Source of the DNA: Archivesica marissinica
Lineage: Eukaryota > Mollusca > Bivalvia > Venerida > Vesicomyidae
Length of the DNA: 64,000 nucleotides
Direction of reading: 5' to 3'
Assembly: GCA_014843695.1 (NCBI GenBank)
Contig: CM026387.1
Span: 65,037,708 to 65,101,707, forward strand
The position numbers were made by a program, and so were the translations under genes. The notes below the pieces were generated by a model, which had not been told where the DNA came from, searched no databases, and was given only the letters and a program-made list of their open reading frames with translations. Positions 56,826 through 64,000 of this stretch are shown here, one piece after another. The stretch's first letter is position 1. The number at the start of each line of letters is the position of its first letter.

Positions 56826-57003
56826 AGGTCCGGAGTTCGAGCCCCGCTGGAGCCGTTACGATTGTGCCCTTAGGCAAGGCATTTAAATTCCACGTTGCCT
56901 CTTCTCTCTCCTCTCTCCATCAGGAATGAGGTCTCGAGAGTGATTAATATAAGTTGTATGAACTTGTTTCGCAATCGAGCTAAAATAAATTTGTATAAAC
57001 TAA
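56826..57003 (+). mobile_element. SINE-B copy, head truncated
   Basis: Starts AGGTCCGGAGTTCGAGCCCC at the B box and runs to CAATCGAGCTAAAATAAATT then TGTATAAAC. Confidence 0.92.
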
Positions 57004-58160
57004 TCCCAGTTATTATTTTACTTTGATATACATGTAATGAATGGCATGGATGTGGCTGGCTGTATCATGGGATACATTGTTTCTGTTGTTTTTTATTTGT
57101 TTATTTTTGTGAGCTAAAAAATCCTATAATTATCATATACATATATTCGCAATAAATATTGTAAATGTATCCCGGTGTGAAGATTTTTCGGCCAGAACGG
57201 GTTTTCACCTAACTGTGGGAATAGCAAGTCGCGAGAGATCACGCAATATTTCACGCTCCAGTTACCGGAAATATAAATAAACATACCTTGTGCACTTACA
57301 ATCTATTTCTAACCGATCATAGAGATCAGACAGGTAAATAAGTGGTGAACACTTTAAACCTACCCCAGTTTTAATTTCACTATATCCCATTTATGTTGCC
57401 ATATAAATATCATTTTTTTAAAGAAATTAGCAATTTTTTCCACAAAATGACATATACATCACCTGCCACACCAATATATTTACGAATAAATAATGTCATT
57501 ATAGTCTCACTGTTCCGTGTTTATGAATTCCGTCCATTATTACTAGGTATGGCAGAGTATTCGACTATTCCAATATTCGCTCAAACGGCCGAATATCCGA
57601 ATATCCGAATACTATTCCAATATTCGAATATTCGGTAATAAATTTATAATATTTGCAAAAATGATATAAACTGTCATAAATCCGATACGTTACTTTCTTT
57701 TACAATTTGAAGCCATCATAAAACCTTCCAATACAAAAGAAATCGCCCCAGGATATTTGAATTAACAATGTTGTGGTCGCATCCATGGCAAGTGTTAATT
57801 GACACTCTGCCATGTAATTGGATAATTACAGTAGGTGCTAATTATGATGTCAAAACTGTTTAGACGAGAAAATCCTTTGAAATATTACAGACAAGCTGCA
57901 ACATCCACCCCGTGTTTCTTAAATTTATAATTACCCAAAAATACTATATAAAATACGATCTTTATGATGTTGTCCTCAAAACAAATGTTGATAAATATAT
58001 ATAAAGCATGTAAGGCTACTAGGGGATGTGCTCTGACTCTTATACTAGTCCCTGGACAGAACAAATAAATGGGGTTCCCCAAATTTGGGGCCCGAAAAAA
58101 AAAAGGAAAAAAATGGGTGTTAATAACATGCAACAATGAAATACTCATAGTATAACATAC
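57004..58160. other. FIG4 intron, unassigned
   Basis: AT-rich. A short series of ATTCG(A/C)ATAT motifs occurs at 57574-57635 (CGAATATCCGAATATCCGAA). No exon or known element recognised. Confidence 0.4.
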
Positions 58161-58219
58161 CTTCTCCATATGGCAACGGCAAACAATCAAACACTTTAGG
58201 ATCACACCACATAGTATAA
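58161..58219 (-). CDS. FIG4: FIG4, short Sac-domain exon
   Basis: A 59-nt minus-strand exon with acceptor TTATAAATGTATGTTGCAG and donor GAAG|GTATGT. T completes Ser with AG of exon 61725-61863. Then 19 codons encode YTMWCDPKVFDCLPLPYGE, with G carried over. SYT.W..P.V...LPLPY.E is a distinctive FIG4 motif (human [20 protein letters not shown] from memory), which makes this the most diagnostic exon in spite of its size. Confidence 0.9.
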
Positions 58220-58470
58220 CTGCAACATACATTTATAACATCATTTACGCTGCAGACAGTTAACAACGCCATTACATATTTTGTCGTATTTCACCAGTGT
58301 AATAACTATAGATGCAGATATGTATTCATATAAATAAAAATAAACAAACAACATGGTGTCGAAAATCCAGTGGCACTGAAAATCATCATCTAGCTATAAA
58401 CACTAAATCCTGCAAGACCGGCTATTAACATTACAAATCCGCACAATCGCTGAATATATCATATATCTTC
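58220..58470. other. FIG4 intron, unassigned
   Basis: No element recognised. Confidence 0.4.
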
Positions 58471-58552
58471 TCCGCCTCGTAATTGAAGGGTTGTTGTGGT
58501 GTTCTTAAGCAAGACATTTCATATTACCATTGTCTCTTCTATTCATCATGGG

Positions 58553-60940
58553 GTTGGATTCCCAGCAGGAATGAGGTCTCAAGATGATGGATTCTCAGCA
58601 GGAGTGAGGTCCCAAGATGATGGATTCTCAGCAGGAATGAGGTCCCAAGATGATGGATTCCCATCAGGAATGAGGTCCCAAGATGATGGATTCCCAGCAG
58701 GAATGAGGTCCCAAGAGGATGGATTCCATGAGGAATGAGGTCCCAAGATGATGGATTCTCAGCAGAAATGAGGTCCCAAGATGATGGATTCCCAGCAGGA
58801 ATGNNNNNNNNNNNNNNNNNNNNNNNNNNNNNNNNNNNNNNNNNNNNNNNNNNNNNNNNNNNNNNNNNNNNNNNNNNNNNNNNNNNNNNNNNNNNNNNNN
58901 NNNNNNNNNNNNNNNNNNNNNNNNNNNNNNNNNNNNNNNNNNNNNNNNNNNNNNNNNNNNNNNNNNNNNNNNNNNNNNNNNNNNNNNNNNNNNNNNNNNN
59001 NNNNNNNNNNNNNNNNNNNNNNNNNNNNNNNNNNNNNNNNNNNNNNNNNNNNNNNNNNNNNNNNNNNNNNNNNNNNNNNNNNNNNNNNNNNNNNNNNNNN
59101 NNNNNNNNNNNNNNNNNNNNNNNNNNNNNNNNNNNNNNNNNNNNNNNNNNNNNNNNNNNNNNNNNNNNNNNNNNNNNNNNNNNNNNNNNNNNNNNNNNNN
59201 NNNNNNNNNNNNNNNNNNNNNNNNNNNNNNNNNNNNNNNNNNNNNNNNNNNNNNNNNNNNNNNNNNNNNNNNNNNNNNNNNNNNNNNNNNNNNNNNNNNN
59301 NNNNNNNNNNNNNNNNNNNNNNNNNNNNNNNNNNNNNNNNNNNNNNNNNNNNNNNNNNNNNNNNNNNNNNNNNNNNNNNNNNNNNNNNNNNNNNNNNNNN
59401 NNNNNNNNNNNNNNNNNNNNNNNNNNNNNNNNNNNNNNNNNNNNNNNNNNNNNNNNNNNNNNNNNNNNNNNNNNNNNNNNNNNNNNNNNNNNNNNNNNNN
59501 NNNNNNNNNNNNNNNNNNNNNNNNNNNNNNNNNNNNNNNNNNNNNNNNNNNNNNNNNNNNNNNNNNNNNNNNNNNNNNNNNNNNNNNNNNNNNNNNNNNN
59601 NNNNNNNNNNNNNNNNNNNNNNNNNNNNNNNNNNNNNNNNNNNNNNNNNNNNNNNNNNNNNNNNNNNNNNNNNNNNNNNNNNNNNNNNNNNNNNNNNNNN
59701 NNNNNNNNNNNNNNNNNNNNNNNNNNNNNNNNNNNNNNNNNNNNNNNNNNNNNNNNNNNNNNNNNNNNNNNNNNNNNNNNNNNNNNNNNNNNNNNNNNNN
59801 NNNGATTCCCAGCAGGAATGAGGTCCCAAGATGATGGATTCCCAGCAGGAATGAGGTCCCAAGATGGTGGATTCCCAGCAGGAATGAGGTCCCAAGATGA
59901 TGGATTCCCAGCAGGAATGAGGTCCCAAGATGATGGATTCCATGAGGAATGAGGTCCCAAGATGATGGATTCTCAGCAGGAATGAGGTCCCAAGATGATG
60001 GATTCTCAGCAGGAATGAGGTCCCAAGAGGATGGATTCCCAGCAGGAATGAGGTCTCAAGAGGATGGATTCCGTCAGGAATGAGGTCTCATGAGGATGGA
60101 TTCCCAGCAGGAATGAGGTCTCAAGAGGATGGATTCCCAGCAGGAATGAGGTCCCAAGATGATGGATTCCCAGCAGGAATGAGGTCCCAAGATGATGGAT
60201 TCCCAGCAGGAATGAGGTCCCAAGATGATGGATTCCATGAGGAATGAGGTCCCAAGATGATGGATTCTCAGCAGGAATGAGGTCCCAAGATGATGGATTC
60301 TCAGCAGGAATGAGGTCCCAAGAGGATGGATTCCCAGCAGGAATGAGGTCTCAAGAGGATGGATTCCGTCAGGAATGAGGTCTCATGAGGATGGATTCCC
60401 AGCAGGAATGAGGTCTCAAGAGGATGGATTCCCAGCAGGAATGAGGTCCCAAGATGATGGATTCCCAGCAGGAATGAGGTCCCAAGATGATGGATTCCCA
60501 GCAGGAATGAGGTCCCAAGATGATGGATTCCATGAGGAATGAGGTCCCAAGATGATGGATTCTCAGCAGGAATGAGGTCCCAAGATGATGGATTCTCAGC
60601 AGGAATGAGGTCCCAAGAGGATGGATTCCCAGCAGGAATGAGGTCTCAAGAGGATGGATTCTGTCAGGAATGAGGTCTCATGAGGATGGATTCCATCAGG
60701 AATGAGGTCTCAAGAGGATGGATTCCATCAGGAATGAGGTCTCAAGAGGATGGATTCCATCAGGAATTAGGTCTCATGAGGATGGATTCCGTCAGGAATG
60801 AGGTCTCAAGAGGATGGATTCCATCAGGAATGAGGTCTCATGAGGATGGATTCCATCAGGAATGAGGTCTCATGAGGATGGATTCCATCAGGAATGAGGT
60901 CTCATGAGGATGGATTCCATCAGGAATGAGGTCTCAAGAG
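58553..60940. repeat. 33-bp minisatellite derived from SINE-B core
   Basis: Units of ATGATGGATTCCCAGCAGGA then ATGAGGTCCCAAG, with a 1000-N gap inside. Units at the far right (GGATGGATTCCATCAGGAAT then GAGGTCTCAAGA) are closest to the SINE-B consensus, while left units carry the derived CCCAGCAGG and GTCCCAAGATG. A block of about 300 bp recurs in higher-order fashion (for example 59960-60250 and 60260-60550). Confidence 0.97.
58804..59803. other. Assembly gap (1000 N)
   Basis: Placeholder gap inside the SINE-B-derived array. Confidence 0.99.
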
Positions 60941-61104
60941 CAATCCAACTAATGCTGTATGAACCTGATTCACAATCAAGCTAAGAGGCTAATGTATAAA
61001 GTAAGCCAAATAAACAATGTAAAACTTCAACACTATACAACAAGTGCATCCGCAGATATAGCAACCGTGCAATAAATTATATAACAAAATGGTGATAGCA
61101 ATGT

Positions 61105-61382
61105 GTGTTTTACGTTATTTATCGTCGCTACCGGTTGCCCATATGAGCGACGCCTCCTGAAGAGATTAGTCATTTTAGATTTTTGGAGGATAGTGCAATG
61201 ATACAGACAGAGACCCATTTCTGAGTCTCCTCGGGTTCTTTTAAGTGCACAGTGTAAAGCACCGACACAAGACCTCCGTTTAAAGTCCCATCTGAAAGAT
61301 TGTTAATTTTATTAGGGTCAGACGGGGGATCGATTACCATGGATTACCAGTCCAACATGTTACCACTGGACTACAGATCTGT
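61105..61382 (-). mobile_element. SINE-C copy whose head is tandemly repeated
   Basis: Reverse orientation from TTTTACGTTATTTATCGTCG to the head CCAACATGTTACCACTGGAC then TACAGATCTGT. The terminal head plus adjoining host sequence is then repeated about seven times to the right. Confidence 0.92.
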
Positions 61383-61665
61383 ATATTAAGTGATAGCAAC
61401 ATGTTACCACTGGACTACAGATCTGTATATTAAGTGATAGCAACATGTTACCACTGGACTACAGATCTGTATATTAAGTGATAGCAACATGTTACCACTG
61501 GACTACAGATCTGTGTATTAAGTGATAGCAACATGTTACCACTGGACTACAGATCTGTGTATTAAGTGATAGCAACATGTTACCACTGGACTACAGATCT
61601 GTATATTAAGTGATAGCAACATGTTACCACTGGACTACAGATCTGTATATTAAGTGATAGCAACA
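61353..61665. repeat. 44-bp minisatellite spanning SINE-C head and flank
   Basis: About seven units of CATGTTACCACTGGACTACA, then GATCTGTATATTAAGTGATA, then GCAA. The first 30 bp are the SINE-C 5' end. The last part (TTAAGTGATAGCAA) is flanking DNA, related to GGTGATAGCAATG just left of the SINE at 61091. Each unit carries a copy of the A box in reverse (TAGTCCAGTGGTA on the minus strand). Confidence 0.93.
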
Positions 61666-61724
61666 ATGATGCCAAACCAAGTAAAGTAGACCATCTTGTT
61701 CTTCAATTAGTCAACATCACTCAC

Positions 61725-61863
61725 CTTTTCCTAATCTGTTTTATTCCCATAGCATCTTGGTTATGAAGATAGAAGTCTGTGGGTAAATCCCAAATATTGG
61801 GCAAATTCTCCCTCGGTGAAAACAAGCCAAGAAATATGTTTGTGGCTTGCTGCTTCTCCAAAT
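61725..61863 (-). CDS. FIG4: FIG4, Sac-domain exon (most upstream in window)
   Basis: Minus-strand exon with acceptor CTATTTAATGATTACAG and donor AAAAG|GTGAGT. AT completes a codon, then 45 codons encode LEKQQATNIFLGLFSPRENL, then PNIWDLPTDFYLHNQDAMGI, then KQIRK, with AG carried over. The NIFLGLF.P....P.IWDLPTDFYLHN block is characteristic of Sac phosphatases and specifically FIG4 (human LFLGVF.P..GKP.LWELPTDFYLHH from memory). FIG4 is a 5-phosphatase of PI(3,5)P2. The catalytic CX5R motif lies N-terminal to this exon, outside the window. Together the six exons give 278 contiguous residues. Confidence 0.92.
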
Positions 61864-64000
61864 CTGTAATCATTAAATAGAAAACCCATGTCATTATGCT
61901 CAAATCTGTAATTATTACATAGAAAACCCATGTCATTATGCTCAAATCTGTAATTATTACATAGAAAACCCATGTCATTATGCTCAAATCTGTAATTATT
62001 ACATAGAAAAACCATGTCATTATACTGAATCTGTAATCATTAAATAGAAAACCCATGTCATTATGCTCAAATCTGTAATTATTACATAGAAAACCCATGT
62101 CATTATGCTCAAATCTGTAATTATTACATAGAAAACCCATGTCATTATGCTCAAATCTGTAATTATTACATAGAAAACCCATGTCATTATGCTCAAATCT
62201 GTAATTATTACATAGAAAAACCATGTCATTATACTGAATCTGTAATTATTACATAGAAAACCCATGTAATTATGCTCAAATATATAATTATTACATAGAA
62301 AAACCATGTAATTATGCACACATCTGTAATTATTACATAGAAAAACCATGTAATTATGCTCAAATATATAATTATTACATAGAAAAACCATGTAATTATG
62401 CACACATTTGTAATTATTACATAGAAAAACCATGTAATTATGCACAAATCTGTAATTATTACATAGAAAAACATTGTTATGTTATATTGTTATATTTCGG
62501 GTTTTACGCCTGCATCAGCACCATTTCGGGCTATATTGCAACAACACCTTTCCTGGGCAGGCTCCAGCGGTTAACCAGTACTTGGGTGCTACAACCTCCG
62601 TAAGAAACTGCCAACTTTTTCATATAAATGAGACACTGCCTGAGCGGGGCTCGAACCCATGACCATCAGTGATGATAGGTTACAGTGGTGTACAAGTCAG
62701 CGACCTTAACCACTCGACCACGAAGGCGGACAGGAAAAACATTGTAATTATACTCAAATCTGTAATTATTACATAGAAAAACCATGTAATTATGCTCAAA
62801 TCTGTAATTATTACATAGAAAAACCATGTAATTATGCACAAATCTGTAATTATTACATAGAAAAACCATGTAATTATGCTCAAATATATAATTATTACAT
62901 AGAAAAACCATGTAATTATGCACACATCTGTAATTATTACATAGAAAAACCATATAATTATGCTCAAATATATAATTATTACATAGAAAAACCATGTAAT
63001 TATGCACACATCTGTAATATTACATAGAAAAACCATGTAATTATGCACACATCTGTAATTATTACATAGAAAAACCATGTAATTATGCACACATCTGTAA
63101 TTATTACATAGAAAAACCATGTAATTATGCACACATCTGTAATTATTACATAGAAAAACCATGTAATTATGCACACATCAAAACAAAAAAACCAAAACAC
63201 AAACAAAACAAAAAACCAAAACCAAATAATTATTACATAGAAAAACCATGTAATTATGCACACATCTGTAATTATTACATAGAAAAACCATGTAATTATG
63301 CACAAATCTGTAATTATTACATAGAAAAACCATGTAATTATGCACACATCTGTAATTATTACATAGAAAAACCATGTAATTATGCACAAATCTGTAATTA
63401 TTACATAGAAAAACCATGTAATTATGCTCAAATCTGTAATTATTACATAGAAAAACCATGTAATTATGCTCAAATATATAATTATTACATAGAAAAACCA
63501 TGTAATTATGCACACATCTGTAATTATTACATAGAAAAACCATGTAATTATGCTCAAATATATATAATTATTACATAGAAAAACCATGTAATTATGCACA
63601 CATCTGTAATTATTACATAGAAAAACCATGTAATTATGCACAAATCTGTAATTATTACATAGAAAAACCATGTAATTATGCTCAAATATATAATTATTAC
63701 ATAGAAAAACCATGTAATTATGCACACATCTGTAATTATTACATAGAAAAACCATGTAATTATGCACACATCTGTAATTATTACATAGAAAAACCATGTA
63801 ATTATGCACAAATCTGTAATTATTACATAGAAAAGCCATGTAATTATGCTCAAATATATAATTATTACATAGAAAAACCATGTAATTATGCACACATCTG
63901 TAATTATTACATAGAAAAACCATGTAATTATGCACACATCTGTAATTATTACATAGAAAAACCATGTAATTATGCACAAATCTGTAATTATTACATAGAA
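61864..64000. repeat. 42-bp minisatellite carrying the FIG4 exon acceptor
   Basis: Begins at the splice acceptor of the FIG4 exon and runs off the window, interrupted by a SINE-E. There are about 45 units of CATGTAATTATGCACACATC, then TGTAATTATTACATAGAAAA, then AC. Units next to the exon are ATGTCATTATGCTCAAATCT-type. On the minus strand each unit reads TTTTCTATGTAATAATTACA then G, a copy of the intron end. One segment (63181-63226) is replaced by an A/C-rich insertion. Confidence 0.96.
62478..62733 (-). mobile_element. SINE-E inserted into the 42-bp array
   Basis: Full-length copy with head (minus strand) TCCGCCTTCGTGGTCGAGTG then GTTAAGG and B box GGGTTCGAGCCCC. It is flanked by a 12-bp direct repeat GAAAAACATTGT (62466-62477, 62734-62745) that is itself array-unit sequence. 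This shows insertion into a pre-existing array. Confidence 0.95.

Larger units (their letters stand above)
58471..61000 (+). mobile_element. SINE-B split by an internal 33-bp minisatellite
   Basis: Left remnant GGGTTGTTGTGGTGTTCTTA, then AGCAAGACATTTCATATTAC, then CATTGTCTCTTCTATTCATC matches the SINE-B body before its GATGGATTCC core. Right remnant GAGCAATCCAACTAATGCTG, then TATGAACCTGATTCACAATC, then AAGCTAAGAGGC matches the tail. Between them the core GATGGATTCCATCAGGAATG then AGGTCTCAAGAG is amplified over 2 kb. Confidence 0.85.

Noticed and set aside
3925..62733. tRNA genes (A/B boxes at many places)
   Set aside because: All are continuous with SINE bodies shared between copies, and cloverleaf pairing is imperfect. 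They are SINE promoters.
61721..63979. Long minus-strand frames of FYVIIT/FLCNNY repeats as an independent gene
   Set aside because: They are the 42-bp array. Only the part from 61725 to 61863 is a real exon. The open frame upstream is treated as possible exonisation, not as a gene.
1..64000. CRISPR arrays
   Set aside because: Many direct repeats exist, but units are contiguous without unique spacers, there are no cas genes, and the sequence is animal.

Overview
The window looks like nuclear DNA of a bilaterian invertebrate, most likely a mollusc (probably a bivalve). This is inferred from spliced genes with GT-AG introns, several tRNA-headed SINE families, Tc1/piggyBac/hAT-type elements and a FIG4 orthologue that is clearly animal but not vertebrate. 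I cannot prove the species. Bacterial features (operons, RBS, CRISPR) are absent. Three runs of exactly 1000 N (7950-8949, 43757-44756, 58804-59803) are placeholder gaps, all bordered by tandem arrays.

Genes. (1) Two phase-compatible plus-strand exons (1337-1460, 2722-2918) look like the 3' end of an unrecognised gene, with a stop codon and AATAAA. (2) A plus-strand gene is assembled from five exons (14746-14868, 18495-18601, 19270-19377, 22988-23090, 27787-27928). It encodes an EMI domain, one EGF domain, one transmembrane segment and a short tail, that is, a small type I membrane protein. Its 5' exon(s) are not found. (3) A minus-strand gene is assembled from six exons (61725-61863, 58161-58219, 54705-54840, 53157-53237, 37715-37963, 31270-31444), all joined in matching phase. 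It is the C-terminal third of FIG4, the Sac-family phosphoinositide phosphatase of the PIKfyve-VAC14 complex. Genes 2 and 3 converge tail to tail, about 3.3 kb apart. I see no functional link between them.

Repeats make up most of the window. I use local labels. SINE-A has head TAGCGCAGTGGTTAGCG. SINE-B has head TAGCGCAGTGGATGCGCG and shares its 3' tail with A. SINE-C has head GTAGTCCAGTGGTAACA. SINE-D has head TGGCCGAGTGGTTA-like and SINE-E has head TGGTCGAGTGGTTA. There are also a Tc1 element with a twice-stopped DD34E transposase (45745-47236), a deleted Tc1-like element (16675-17242), TTAA-flanked piggyBac-like MITEs, an hAT-like MITE, foldback elements and a LINE 3' fragment.

Layout. 1-3 kb: array, SINE-A, gene 1 end. 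3-6.4 kb: SINEs, LINE fragment, duplication. 6.4-14.2 kb: two large minisatellites around a gap. 14.7-28 kb: EMI-EGF-TM gene, introns full of SINEs and arrays. 28-31 kb: intergenic SINEs and a MITE. 31-64 kb: FIG4 3' half, introns filled by arrays.

The main discovery is that many of the minisatellites are not independent satellites. Each is an internal segment of a recognisable transposable element amplified in place, with the two halves of the parent element still flanking the array. This is seen for SINE-A, B, C and D, for a piggyBac-like MITE end, for a LINE ORF and inside a Tc1-like foldback MITE. Separately, the 42-bp array at the right edge repeats the 3' splice site of a FIG4 exon dozens of times in a frame-preserving unit.
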